A DNA stretch of 64,000 nucleotides, taken from assembly GCA_040220895.1 (NCBI GenBank), contig JAVJVY010000019.1:248001-312000 (forward strand), in the 5' to 3' direction. Below the pieces are notes generated by a model. That model worked only from the letters and a program-made list of their open reading frames with translations, was not told where the DNA came from and ran no database searches. Positions 16,733 through 25,782 of the stretch are shown piece by piece. A program made the position numbers and the translations under genes. The number at the start of each line of letters is the position of its first letter. Position 1 is the first letter of the stretch. Source of the DNA: UBA11591 sp040220895. Lineage in GTDB: Bacteria > Bacteroidota > Bacteroidia > Flavobacteriales_E > Vicingaceae.

Positions 16733-17577
16733 CAATAATCCCCCAGGGTTTCTTCTAGTTGAGAAAGTGCGGCCTTCTTTTGTTCGTCATTTGGTGCGAC
16801 TCCGTGCCATTTGTGAGTTCCCATCATAAAGTCAACACCGTATCCCATTTCGGTGATCATCAGGATCACTATGGGAATTCCTTTTCCGCACCGGGACTTT
16901 GCCTTCTCCATAACTGAAATTACATTATCTATATTGTTTCCATCCATTTCTAATACTTCCCATCCGAATGCCTCCCATTTTGCTTTCAAATCTCCCAATG
17001 AAAGCACGTCATCTACGTCACCGTCTATTTGCCTTCCATTCCAATCCACTGTAGCTATTAAGTTATCAACCTTGTGTTGCGCTGCAAACATAGCCGCCTC
17101 CCAAATTTGACCTTCTTGCAATTCCCCGTCACCGTGAAGGCTGAATACCAAACGACCGTCATTATTCAATTTTTTAGCCAAGGCTGCTCCTATGGCCATC
17201 GACAAACCTTGACCGAGCGAACCACTGGCCGCGCGCACTCCGGGTAAGCCCTCATGTGTGGTAGGATGACCTTGAAGCCGTGAATTGATTTTTCGGAATG
17301 TGGCCAGCTCATGTACCTCGAAATATCCCGACCTCGCCAAAACACTATACCATACAGGTGATATGTGACCGTTTGAAAGGAAAAACAGGTCTTGACCAGT
17401 GCCGTCCATTTCAAAATGCGCAGGATCGTGCTTCAAGATTTCAAAGTAAAGTGCTACCATGAATTCTGTGCATCCAAGCGATCCACCTGGGTGACCGGAA
17501 CTAACAGCGTGCACCATTCGAACAATGTCTCGTCGGACTTGAGAGCAAATTTTCTTTAGTTCCTCTGAATTGGCCAT
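16732..17577 (-). CDS. Transketolase, N-terminal (thiamine diphosphate-binding) subunit
   Basis: 281 residues read from the ATG at 17577. The frame extends 49 codons upstream, but that part is not transketolase-like and overlaps the divergent ychF promoter. The protein begins at the typical ANSEELKKICSQVRRDIVRM helix and SSGHPGGSLGC motif. The thiamine-diphosphate/metal motif is GDGELQEGQIWEAAMFAAQHK followed by WNGRQ. It forms the first half of a split transketolase whose second half is encoded at 14386-15348. Divergent from ychF. Confidence 0.9.
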   Translation of the reverse strand: MANSEELKKICSQVRRDIVRMVHAVSSGHPGGSLGCTEFMVALYFEILKHDPAHFEMDGTGQDLFFLSNGHISPVWYSVLARSGYFEVHELATFRKINSRLQGHPTTHEGLPGVRAASGSLGQGLSMAIGAALAKKLNNDGRLVFSLHGDGELQEGQIWEAAMFAAQHKVDNLIATVDWNGRQIDGDVDDVLSLGDLKAKWEAFGWEVLEMDGNNIDNVISVMEKAKSRCGKGIPIVILMITEMGYGVDFMMGTHKWHGVAPNDEQKKAALSQLEETLGDY

Positions 17578-17699
17578 TGAATGATTGAAATTAGATTGAT
17601 TTAAGTCCGCCTTAAAAGTAGAGGAAATAGCAGACTGGGCTTGGCAATGTTGAAAACTTTTAAAAAGTCGAACTGCCTGTGAATGGGGTACTTTAGTCT

Positions 17700-17707
17700 T
17701 ATATTTG
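17700..17707 (+). promoter_or_regulatory. Candidate -7 element for ychF
   Basis: TATATTTG, an exact TAnnTTTG match, 22 bp before the ychF ATG at 17730. The 14-mer TATATTTGCGCCTT starting here also occurs in front of tRNA-His (36517). No TTG is found at the expected -33 distance. Confidence 0.5.
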
Positions 17708-17729
17708 CGCCTTTTTAATTTCATAGAAA

Positions 17730-18827
17730 ATGGGCCTTAAATGCGGAATTGTCGGTTTGCCGAATGTAGGGAAGTCTACCCTGTTCAACTTGTTATCTAA
17801 TGCCAAAGCCCAAGCGGCAAACTTTCCTTTTTGCACAATTGAGCCCAACATAGGCGTCATCACAGTTCCCGATGAAAGATTAAATCGGCTTTCAGACCTT
17901 GTGCAACCGGAAAGAATTGTTCCTGCCACGGTCGATATCGTCGACATTGCGGGCCTGGTTAAAGGTGCAAGTAAGGGCGAAGGACTAGGAAATCAATTCC
18001 TTGCCAATATTCGTGAAACAGATGCCATATTGCATGTTATAAGATGTTTTGAGGATGAAAACATCGTTCACGTCGATGGCAGCATTAATCCCTTAAGAGA
18101 TAAAGAGACCATCGATTTTGAACTGCAACTCAAGGATATTGAATCGCTGGAAAAGAAAATGGATAAGAGTAAGCGCGCTGCCAGCACCGGAGATAAGGAA
18201 GCGCAGAAAACACTTGGCGTCATTGGCGTTTATATAAAACACTTGGAAAGTGGACAGCCGGCCAGAACAGCCCATGTTGAAGAAGCCGACAAGTCATTGG
18301 TTGAAGATGCATTTCTTCTAACTAATAAACCCGTGCTTTATGTTTGTAATGTTGACGAGAAGGCCATCATTGAAGGTAACCAATATACGGCACAGGTTGA
18401 AGAATTAGCCGCAAAAGAGGGTGCTGAAGTATTAATTGTTGCGGCAAAGTTAGAAGCAGAAATTGCTGAACTCGAGGATCCTGAAGAACGGGCGATGTTT
18501 CTTGAAGATGCCGGATTACCAGAACCGGGTGTGAATAAGCTTATAAAAGCTGCCTATCGCTTATTGGATTTGAAAACTTATTTTACTGCTGGCAAAAAAG
18601 AGGTAAGGGCTTGGACATTCCACAAGGGGATGACCGCACCAGAAACTGCGGGAGTAATTCATTCTGATTTTCAAAAGGGTTTCATCAAAGCTGAGGTGAT
18701 TAAATATGAAGACTACATCAACATAGGCTCCGAACAGGCGGTGAAGGAGAAGGGTAAAATGAATATGGAAGGAAAAGAATATGTTGTGGAAGACGGCGAT
18801 GTTATGAATTTTAAGTTCAACGTCTAG
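17730..18827 (+). CDS. ychF: Redox-regulated ATPase YchF (Obg-family P-loop protein)
   Basis: A 365-residue protein of normal YchF length. The G1 loop GLPNVGKST is at residues 8-16, G3 is DIAGLVKGASKGEGLGN, and the G4 position carries NVDE (YVCNVDEKA) in place of NKxD, as expected for YchF proteins that prefer ATP over GTP. The C-terminal TGS-like domain is intact and ends FKFNV. YchF associates with ribosomes and is linked to translation control and stress responses. It is a stand-alone gene divergent from the transketolase operon. Confidence 0.95.
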   Translation: MGLKCGIVGLPNVGKSTLFNLLSNAKAQAANFPFCTIEPNIGVITVPDERLNRLSDLVQPERIVPATVDIVDIAGLVKGASKGEGLGNQFLANIRETDAILHVIRCFEDENIVHVDGSINPLRDKETIDFELQLKDIESLEKKMDKSKRAASTGDKEAQKTLGVIGVYIKHLESGQPARTAHVEEADKSLVEDAFLLTNKPVLYVCNVDEKAIIEGNQYTAQVEELAAKEGAEVLIVAAKLEAEIAELEDPEERAMFLEDAGLPEPGVNKLIKAAYRLLDLKTYFTAGKKEVRAWTFHKGMTAPETAGVIHSDFQKGFIKAEVIKYEDYINIGSEQAVKEKGKMNMEGKEYVVEDGDVMNFKFNV

Positions 18828-19275
18828 TCTTTTTTTTCTGAACAATTCCTTCTTACATCGGGCATCAAAATTTTCCTTTTAATGATGACCTGAGGCTTTC
18901 GTATTTTTCACGGAATGTTTATAAAAAGTTTTTTTGGAAAATTTTTTTAAAGGTTTATTGGGACTTCAATTATTTTTTTATCAAAAATCTTGCACACTTT
19001 CATGAGTAAGTTCTCTAGGTGATAGCGCCTTAAAGTACAGATATACAGCATTATATATGACTGGTTGAGCCTATTACCTCTTACTATGAACAGGGGTTGC
19101 AAAGAGGTGCACAAAAACTAATTTGATTTTTAAGAAAAATATTTATTCTGTTCAGAAGCTTGCTTGATTGTTGAAAAGTCTATGTGGGGCGGGCTTTTCA
19201 GGCCTTTTAATTTTTCTAATTTAGCCATTACTTCGCTGAATTCCTGTGAAATTCTAGGAGTAGGCAAAATATCGT
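18828..19275. other. 448-bp AT-rich intergenic region, no gene found
   Basis: Between ychF and parE there is no credible reading frame, tRNA or known RNA fold. The left part begins with a T8 tract directly after the ychF stop, flanked by a weak GTTCA / TGAAC pairing, and may help termination. Long A and T tracts at 18920-19000 suggest bent DNA. Near 19176-19202 GAAAAG and CTTTTC flank a GC-rich GTGGGGCGGG core and could form a hairpin in the parE leader. No exact TTG/TAnnTTTG promoter was found for parE. Confidence 0.5.
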
Positions 19276-21192
19276 ATGTCAAAGGAAGTAACATATACGG
19301 AAGACAATATTCGCTCACTCGATTGGAAAGAGCACATTCGCATGCGACCGGGAATGTATATCGGTAAGATTGGTGATGGCTCGGCTTTTGACGATGGAAT
19401 ATACGTCTTACTCAAGGAGGTCATTGACAATTCCATTGATGAATTTGTCATGGGTAATGGTCGAAACATTGAAGTAACCGTGACCGATGGTGAGGTCAAG
19501 GTCAGGGATTACGGACGTGGAATTCCACTTGGAAAGGTTATCGACTGTGTCTCCAAGATCAATACGGGTGGTAAATATGACACCAAGGCCTTTAAAAAAT
19601 CAGTTGGATTAAACGGTGTAGGCACAAAGGCAGTCAATGCCTTGTCAAAATATTTTAAAGTTGATGTTGTTAGAGACGGTAAGCGTAAGATTGCGGAATT
19701 CGAAGCAGGTGAGCTAACAGATGATCCGGATATAGAAGATTCGACCTTGAGAAAAGGAACCAAAATAACCTTCGTACCAGATGATAGCATTTTTCATAAT
19801 TACCATTATCGAACTCAGCATATTGAGCGACTGCTCTGGATATATGCCTACCTGAACCGGGGACTCACGATTTTCTTTAACGGCGAGAAAATCCATTCTG
19901 AATTCGGATTGAAAGATCTTCTTGAGAAAAATCTTTCCAGTAGAGCTTTATATCCAATTATTCATCTTGAAGGTGAAGACATAGAGGTGGCGCTCACTCA
20001 CACCAATTCATACGGTGAAGAATACCATTCTTTTGTCAATGGGCAATATACTACCCAAGGTGGGACGCATCAGGCGGCATTCAGAGAGGCCATTGTGAAA
20101 ACCATTCGGGAATTCTATGGTAAGGATTACGATTCAGTGGACATTCGCGCATCCATTCTCGGTGCCATTTCAATAAAAGTAATGGAACCGGTTTTTGAGT
20201 CACAGACCAAAACGAAACTTGGCTCAAACGAAATGGAACCAGGCGGTAATACAATACGCTCCTATATCATTGATTTCCTGAAGGGCCAACTCGATAACTT
20301 TCTTCATAAGAATCCAGAAACGGCTGACGCACTGCAACGAAGAATCCTTCAGTCAGAAAGAGAGCGTAAGGACATGGCCGGCATTAAGAAACTGGCGAAA
20401 GAACGGGCTAAAAAGGCCAACTTGCACAATAAGAAGCTTCGTGATTGTCGGGCGCACTTTGATGAAGACAAGGCGGAAAGAAGGTCCGAATCAACATTGT
20501 TCATTACTGAGGGCGATTCAGCAAGTGGTTCGATAACTAAAGCGAGGGATGTCAATACTCAAGCCGTTTTTAGTCTTAAAGGCAAGCCATTGAATTCCTA
20601 CGGTCTGACAAAAAAGATCGTCTATGAGAATGAGGAATTCAATTTGTTGCAATCGGCACTGAATATTGAAGAGGGACTTGAAGGATTACGATACAATAAC
20701 ATCGTTTTGGCAACAGACGCCGATGTTGATGGAATGCACATTCGATTATTGCTGATCACATTTTTTCTGCAATTTTTTCCGGATCTGGTCAAGCAAGGAC
20801 ACTTGTACGTCTTACAAACTCCACTTTTCCGGGTCAGGGATAAGAAAGAAACATTCTACTGTTACTCTGAAACGGAAAAAAGGGAAGCCATTGAAAAGTT
20901 GAAGGGCAAAGCTGAAATAACGCGTTTCAAAGGTCTAGGCGAGATATCACCCGATGAATTCAAGTACTTTATTGGCGAGGATATCAGGTTGGATCCAGTC
21001 ATGGTAGGTTCCGACACCAGAATCAGTGAATTGCTGGAGTTTTACATGGGTAAGAATACGCCTGACAGGCAGAAATTCATCATTGATCGCTTGCGCGTTG
21101 AAAAGGACTTGATACTTGAATCGGGCCCTGTCGAAAAAGAGACCGTTCAGGAGGAAGAAGAAACCGAAGAATTACAGAAAAAGGCATCTTGA
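19276..21192 (+). CDS. parE: DNA topoisomerase IV subunit B
   Basis: A 638-residue type IIA topoisomerase ATPase subunit. The N-terminal GHKL domain has RMRPGMYIG, EVIDNSIDEF and GRGIPLG, plus the GLNGVGTKAVNALS ATP lid. The TOPRIM domain has FITEGDSASGS and the metal-binding DADVDGMHIR. The short linker and the sequence around LDWKEHIRMRPG fit ParE better than GyrB. It is the first gene of a five-gene operon, with the A subunit starting 3 bp after its stop. ParE drives ATP-dependent strand passage for decatenating chromosomes. Confidence 0.92.
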   Translation: MSKEVTYTEDNIRSLDWKEHIRMRPGMYIGKIGDGSAFDDGIYVLLKEVIDNSIDEFVMGNGRNIEVTVTDGEVKVRDYGRGIPLGKVIDCVSKINTGGKYDTKAFKKSVGLNGVGTKAVNALSKYFKVDVVRDGKRKIAEFEAGELTDDPDIEDSTLRKGTKITFVPDDSIFHNYHYRTQHIERLLWIYAYLNRGLTIFFNGEKIHSEFGLKDLLEKNLSSRALYPIIHLEGEDIEVALTHTNSYGEEYHSFVNGQYTTQGGTHQAAFREAIVKTIREFYGKDYDSVDIRASILGAISIKVMEPVFESQTKTKLGSNEMEPGGNTIRSYIIDFLKGQLDNFLHKNPETADALQRRILQSERERKDMAGIKKLAKERAKKANLHNKKLRDCRAHFDEDKAERRSESTLFITEGDSASGSITKARDVNTQAVFSLKGKPLNSYGLTKKIVYENEEFNLLQSALNIEEGLEGLRYNNIVLATDADVDGMHIRLLLITFFLQFFPDLVKQGHLYVLQTPLFRVRDKKETFYCYSETEKREAIEKLKGKAEITRFKGLGEISPDEFKYFIGEDIRLDPVMVGSDTRISELLEFYMGKNTPDRQKFIIDRLRVEKDLILESGPVEKETVQEEEETEELQKKAS

Positions 21193-21195
21193 TAA

Positions 21196-23835
21196 ATGGC
21201 TGAAGACAACAAGGACGAAGAGTCCAAAGAAGAAGGCCCACTGCAATCTGTGCCCGATAACCTGAACATCGATCAGGTTATTCAAGTTTCGGGGATGTAC
21301 CAGGATTGGTTTCTCGATTACGCGTCCTATGTCATTCTTGAAAGAGCGGTTCCCCATTTGCATGATGGTTTGAAACCTGTCCAGCGTCGAATAATGCATT
21401 CGTTAAAAGAACTTGATGATGGTCGCTACCACAAAGTAGCCAATGTGATTGGCAACACCATGAAATACCACCCTCACGGTGATGCCTCGATAGGTGATGC
21501 CCTTGTGCAATTAGGCCAAAAGGAATTGCTGCTGGACATGCAAGGTAACTGGGGCAATATTTACACAGGCGATAGCGCGGCAGCAGCCAGATACATTGAA
21601 GTGCGATTGTCAAAATTTGCTTTAGAGGTACTATTCAATGGAAAAACTACTGAATGGCTCGCTTCTTATGATGGCAGGGGTAAGGAACCTGTAACACTGC
21701 CGGCAAAGTTCCCTTTGCTATTAGCCCAGGGGGTAGAAGGTATAGCTGTTGGAATGGCCTGTAAAATCCTCCCCCATAATTTTAACGAACTCATCGATGC
21801 TTCGATAAATTGCCTTAAAGGAAAGAAAACGAACATAATGCCTGATTTTCTTACCGGGGGAATGGCGGATTTCTCAAATTATAATGCCGGGCTTCGAGGA
21901 GGAAGAATCAGAGTAAGGGCAAAAATTGAGAAAATAGACAATAAAACATTGGCCGTAAAGGAGATTCCCTTTGGAACAACGACGTCGTCTTTGATAGAAT
22001 CCATTATCAAGGCGAATGATAAGAATAAGATTAAAATAAAAAAAGTCGAAGATAATACCGCTGAAGAAGTTGAAATACTTATCAGTCTTCCACCAAATGT
22101 CAGTCCCGACAAGACCATTGACGCATTGTATGCATTTACTGATTGCGAAGTGTCAATATCTCCCAATTCAGCGGTTATCGAGAATGATAAACCACGCTTT
22201 TTAGACGTGAATGACATGCTTCAACGAAGTGCATTCAGGACCTTGGATCTTTTAAAGTGGGAGCTTGATATCAGGAAGGGTGAATTGGAAGAACTTTGGC
22301 ATTTTGCTTCACTTGAGCGAATATTCATAGAAGAGCGTATATACCGTGACATCGAGGAATGTGAGACATGGGAAGCAATCCTCGAAACCATTCACAAGGG
22401 ACTGAAACCACACATCAAGCACCTCATTAGGGAGGTTACAGATGAAGACGTCACAAGACTGACAGAAATCAGGATCAAAAGAATTTCGCGATTTGACTCA
22501 AACAAGGCCGATGAAAAAATTGCCTCCATTGAAGGCGAGATTGAAGAGGTTAAAAAGAATCTGGCCAATATCACGGAATACACCATTGATTATTATCGTG
22601 AACTGAAACGAAAATACGGCAAAGGAAAGGAGCGAAAAACCGAGATTAAAATATTTGATACCATCGAAGCGGCCAAGGTTGCCGTGGCCAATTCCAAGCT
22701 ATATGTCAATAGGGAAGAAGGTTTTGTAGGCACTGGTCTCAAAAGAACGGAATCTGAATACGTCGCGGATTGTTCCGATATCGATGATATTATCGTTTTC
22801 AGGGAAGATGGTAAAATGCTTGTGTCAAAGGTCTCTCAGAAAGCCTATGTCGGTAAAAACATCATTCATGTCGGGGTTTGGAAAAAAGGGGATAAGCGAA
22901 CCATCTATAATATGGCCTATACCGATGGAAAGAACGGTGCAGTAATGGTGAAGCGCTTTGCCGTCAAGAGTATAACCCGAGACAAGGAATACGACTTGAC
23001 TAAAGGCAAAGATGGGAGTATTGTGATCTATTTTACATGCAACCCCAATGGCGAGGCAGAAGTTGTAGGAGTTTTACTCAGGGCTAAACCCAAATTGAAA
23101 AAATTGAAGTTCGATTTTGATTTTTCGGAGTTGGCCATCAAGGGTCGTGAAGCCGGTGGCAACATCCTAACCAAGCACTCGGTCAACAAGATCATTCAAA
23201 AAGAACAAGGCGTATCGACCCTTGGTGCTCGGAAAATCTGGTTTGACGATACTGTTCAACGGCTCAATACTGAAGAAAGAGGCACCTATTTGGGGGCTTT
23301 TAAAGGTGATGACAAAATTCTCTCAATAACTCAATCGGGTCACTTTCAATTGTTTGGATTTGATCTTTCCATTCGTTTTGACGATGATATGATTCTGATC
23401 GAAAAATGGAATCCGGAGAAGGTTATTTCTTGTGTGTATTTTGAAGGGAAGAAGAAAACTTTTTACGTCAAGCGATTTAAAATTGACCCAACCGATAACA
23501 AGACCTCGTTCATTAGCGAAAGCGAGGGGTCTTATTTGGAAATTGTCAGTACTAATCATGATCCCAGCCTCAAATTGAGTTTTGTAAAGTCAAAAAATAA
23601 GGATGTGCGTGATCCAGAATTGATTTTATTGTCTGAGTTTATTTCAGTGAAAGGAATGAAAGCACTTGGTAATAAATTATCACAGTACGCTGTAAAAAAC
23701 ATCGATTTACATGAAGCAGAGATCACCGAAATAGCTGAAGGTTATTCGGAAGAGGATTCGCAAGAGTCCGTTGTGGATAGAGACGACGAAAACGAAAAGG
23801 ACGAAGATGAAAAGAATCAAATGACCCTCTTCTAG
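21196..23835 (+). CDS. parC: DNA topoisomerase IV subunit A
   Basis: An 879-residue GyrA/ParC-family breakage-reunion subunit. The catalytic tyrosine is Y133 in AARYIEVRL. The quinolone-resistance region reads YHPHGDASIGDALV; a Ser or Thr is usual near the second Asp in many gyrases, and here the local sequence is wild-type-like for this group. The tower and coiled-coil domains follow, then a C-terminal domain of about 330 residues lacking the GyrA box QRRGGKG, which supports ParC. An acidic tail (EEDSQESVVDRDDENEKDED) precedes the end. Its TAG stop shares a base with the GTG start of the rhomboid gene. Confidence 0.92.
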   Translation: MAEDNKDEESKEEGPLQSVPDNLNIDQVIQVSGMYQDWFLDYASYVILERAVPHLHDGLKPVQRRIMHSLKELDDGRYHKVANVIGNTMKYHPHGDASIGDALVQLGQKELLLDMQGNWGNIYTGDSAAAARYIEVRLSKFALEVLFNGKTTEWLASYDGRGKEPVTLPAKFPLLLAQGVEGIAVGMACKILPHNFNELIDASINCLKGKKTNIMPDFLTGGMADFSNYNAGLRGGRIRVRAKIEKIDNKTLAVKEIPFGTTTSSLIESIIKANDKNKIKIKKVEDNTAEEVEILISLPPNVSPDKTIDALYAFTDCEVSISPNSAVIENDKPRFLDVNDMLQRSAFRTLDLLKWELDIRKGELEELWHFASLERIFIEERIYRDIEECETWEAILETIHKGLKPHIKHLIREVTDEDVTRLTEIRIKRISRFDSNKADEKIASIEGEIEEVKKNLANITEYTIDYYRELKRKYGKGKERKTEIKIFDTIEAAKVAVANSKLYVNREEGFVGTGLKRTESEYVADCSDIDDIIVFREDGKMLVSKVSQKAYVGKNIIHVGVWKKGDKRTIYNMAYTDGKNGAVMVKRFAVKSITRDKEYDLTKGKDGSIVIYFTCNPNGEAEVVGVLLRAKPKLKKLKFDFDFSELAIKGREAGGNILTKHSVNKIIQKEQGVSTLGARKIWFDDTVQRLNTEERGTYLGAFKGDDKILSITQSGHFQLFGFDLSIRFDDDMILIEKWNPEKVISCVYFEGKKKTFYVKRFKIDPTDNKTSFISESEGSYLEIVSTNHDPSLKLSFVKSKNKDVRDPELILLSEFISVKGMKALGNKLSQYAVKNIDLHEAEITEIAEGYSEEDSQESVVDRDDENEKDEDEKNQMTLF

Positions 23836-24461
23836 TGGTTATTTCAGTCACACTTGTTGTCATTGCAATCACTTGTCTGGTCTCTATTCCTGCTATGCAG
23901 AATAGAGAGCTGTTCTCCAGACTCCTTTATAGTCCCTATCAAGTATATCATCGCAAAGAATATTATAGATTGCTCACGCATGCGCTTTTACATTCGGGTT
24001 GGGTCCATCTGTTTGTTAACATGTATGTGCTATATATTTTTGGCCGAACAGCCGAATTCAGCTTTAGCAAGTACGCTGGTTCGTCCGGTCTATATTTATA
24101 TTTTCTTCTCTACTTGGGTGGGGTACTTTTTGCGTCATTGCCCGCAATTAGAAAGCAACGGGATAATGTGATGTACAATTCAGTCGGTGCATCGGGAGCC
24201 GTGAGTGCCGTGCTATTTTCTTGTATTGCTTTTGCCCCAACCATGGGCATTTATTTCATTTTTCTACCCATTCCAATACCGGCATTTATCTTTGGAATTT
24301 TGTATCTGATATACGAGGCTTACATGGATAAGAATTCATCCGATTACGTTGCACACGATGCTCACTACTACGGAGCAATTTTTGGTATTCTCTTTACATT
24401 TCTTGTGCTGCCTTCCTCTTTTCTGAATTTTATCGATCAACTTTTGTCGTACATTTCATGA
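23835..24461 (+). CDS. Rhomboid-family intramembrane serine protease
   Basis: A 208-residue polytopic membrane protein starting with GTG at 23835. The catalytic serine is S120 in GASG (NSVGASGAVSAV) and the catalytic histidine is H177 in HDAHYYGAIFG. The HxxxN oxyanion motif of the second helix appears as H58-LFV-N62. About six membrane segments are visible. It should cleave transmembrane substrates in the inner membrane. The gene is coupled on both sides: one-base overlap with parC and ATGA overlap with the HAD gene. Substrates unknown. Confidence 0.9.
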   Translation: MVISVTLVVIAITCLVSIPAMQNRELFSRLLYSPYQVYHRKEYYRLLTHALLHSGWVHLFVNMYVLYIFGRTAEFSFSKYAGSSGLYLYFLLYLGGVLFASLPAIRKQRDNVMYNSVGASGAVSAVLFSCIAFAPTMGIYFIFLPIPIPAFIFGILYLIYEAYMDKNSSDYVAHDAHYYGAIFGILFTFLVLPSSFLNFIDQLLSYIS

Positions 24462-24934
24462 AAGTCTTATTCCTTGATAGAGACGGTATCATCAATCGAG
24501 AAAGAGGAGATTACACGTGGAAGAAAAAGGATTTTCAATTTACGGATAACCTCTTCCAATTCTTGGGTCGATGTCAGAAAGCAGGCTTTGCATTTATTGT
24601 CATTACAAACCAGGGCGGAATAGACAAAGGTCTGTATACGAAAAAAGAAGTCGAAGATTTACACCAGTGGATGAAAGAAGAATTTGAGCAAAGGGGCACT
24701 CCCTTGGTCGATGTTTATTATTGCCCACACCACGATCAACTGCAAAAATGCCTTTGCAGAAAACCTGGAAGCCTGATGGTGGAAAAAGCACTGGCGACCT
24801 TTTCAATCGATTCCGATGCATCACTGATGATCGGAGATCGACAGCGTGATGTCCAGGCTGCGTTAAATGCAGGTATTAGAGGAATCTTGATCGACTCAAA
24901 CCCGGATTGGAAGAGCATTGAGGTTCCAAATTAA
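24458..24934 (+). CDS. HAD-IIIA phosphatase, GmhB-like (heptose 1,7-bisphosphate phosphatase family)
   Basis: A 158-residue HAD hydrolase. The nucleophile and acid/base are D7 and D9 in FLDRDGIIN. Motif II is VITNQGG, and motif IV is MIGDRQRDVQAA. The zinc-binding Cys/His cluster typical of GmhB and HisB-N is seen in YYCPHHDQLQKCLC. GmhB dephosphorylates D-glycero-D-manno-heptose 1,7-bisphosphate for LPS core heptose, but no other heptose gene is adjacent, so histidinol-phosphatase-like or other sugar-phosphate activity is possible. It overlaps the rhomboid stop by 4 bp, and the next gene starts 2 bp after its stop. Confidence 0.8.
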   Translation: MKVLFLDRDGIINRERGDYTWKKKDFQFTDNLFQFLGRCQKAGFAFIVITNQGGIDKGLYTKKEVEDLHQWMKEEFEQRGTPLVDVYYCPHHDQLQKCLCRKPGSLMVEKALATFSIDSDASLMIGDRQRDVQAALNAGIRGILIDSNPDWKSIEVPN

Positions 24935-24936
24935 CA

Positions 24937-25782
24937 ATGGTGAAAGACGAGGTTATAAACATCAATGGACGTTTACTTTCCAAGGCCAAAACTGGTCTTT
25001 CAACCGTCAACAGAGGGTTTAGGTTCGGCGATTCACTTTTTGAAAGCATTCGGGTTTCCAATGGCCGCCCGTTGTTTTTGGAAGATCATTTCAGTCGCCT
25101 TCACAAAGGAATGAAGGCCTTGAAAATGATGGGTCCCGGGCCGTGGAACATGAATTACTTTCGAGGTGAAATTCTAAAGGTCCTATCTGCCAATCAAGTT
25201 GATCGTGGAGGAAGAATCCGATTTACGGTATTCAGAACAGGCAGCGGCCTTTATACACCTTCTTCAAATGAATGTGGCTTTGTTGTTGAAACTTCCTTGC
25301 ACCCCCTAAATGCCTTTGAGTTGAACTCAGAAGGACTGAGGATTGGAATATTTGATGAATGGCCGCTGCATTTTACTAAGTACTCCCAATACAAAACCAA
25401 CAATTGCCTGCCATACATAATGGCGGGTCTCTGGGCCAGGGAGCAAGGCTTTGACGATGTAATGATGCTAAATACCCAGAGAAATCTCTGCGAAGCCTCA
25501 AGCTCGAATATTTTTATTTATCTGGAAGGGATCTTATATACGGCTCCCCTGTCAGATGCTTGTGTTAGCGGGATAATGAGAAAGAAGACCATTCAATTGT
25601 GTAAAAAATTGAAAATTCCCTTGATTGAAAGCAGCATATCGCCGGCATTACTTGTAAAAGCTGAAGAAGTATTTTTAACTAATGCCATATCTGGCTTGGT
25701 CTGGGTAGCTTCGTTCGAGAAAAAGAGGTATTTCCACAAATTATCTGACAAACTTGTGGCCGCTCTTAACGATCTCGTCTAA
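24937..25782 (+). CDS. Class IV aminotransferase (BCAT/aminodeoxychorismate lyase family)
   Basis: A 281-residue fold-type IV PLP enzyme. The N-terminal pattern INGRLL...NRGFRFGDSLFESIR, the PLP lysine K153 in QYKTNNCLPY and the cofactor loop CEASSSNIFI are present. The sequence lies between D-amino acid or branched-chain aminotransferases and 4-amino-4-deoxychorismate lyase (PabC). The short length and GDSLFESIR motif favour a PabC-like or small BCAT-like enzyme. Last gene of the parE-parC-rhomboid-HAD operon; it meets a convergent gene with a 4-bp overlap. Confidence 0.85.
   Translation: MVKDEVININGRLLSKAKTGLSTVNRGFRFGDSLFESIRVSNGRPLFLEDHFSRLHKGMKALKMMGPGPWNMNYFRGEILKVLSANQVDRGGRIRFTVFRTGSGLYTPSSNECGFVVETSLHPLNAFELNSEGLRIGIFDEWPLHFTKYSQYKTNNCLPYIMAGLWAREQGFDDVMMLNTQRNLCEASSSNIFIYLEGILYTAPLSDACVSGIMRKKTIQLCKKLKIPLIESSISPALLVKAEEVFLTNAISGLVWVASFEKKRYFHKLSDKLVAALNDLV

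Noticed and set aside
17578..17724. 49-residue N-terminal extension of the transketolase N subunit
   Set aside because: Not transketolase-like, and it covers the divergent ychF promoter.
19130..19318. Short minus-strand ORF before parE
   Set aside because: Overlaps the parE start antisense, with no homology or promoter.
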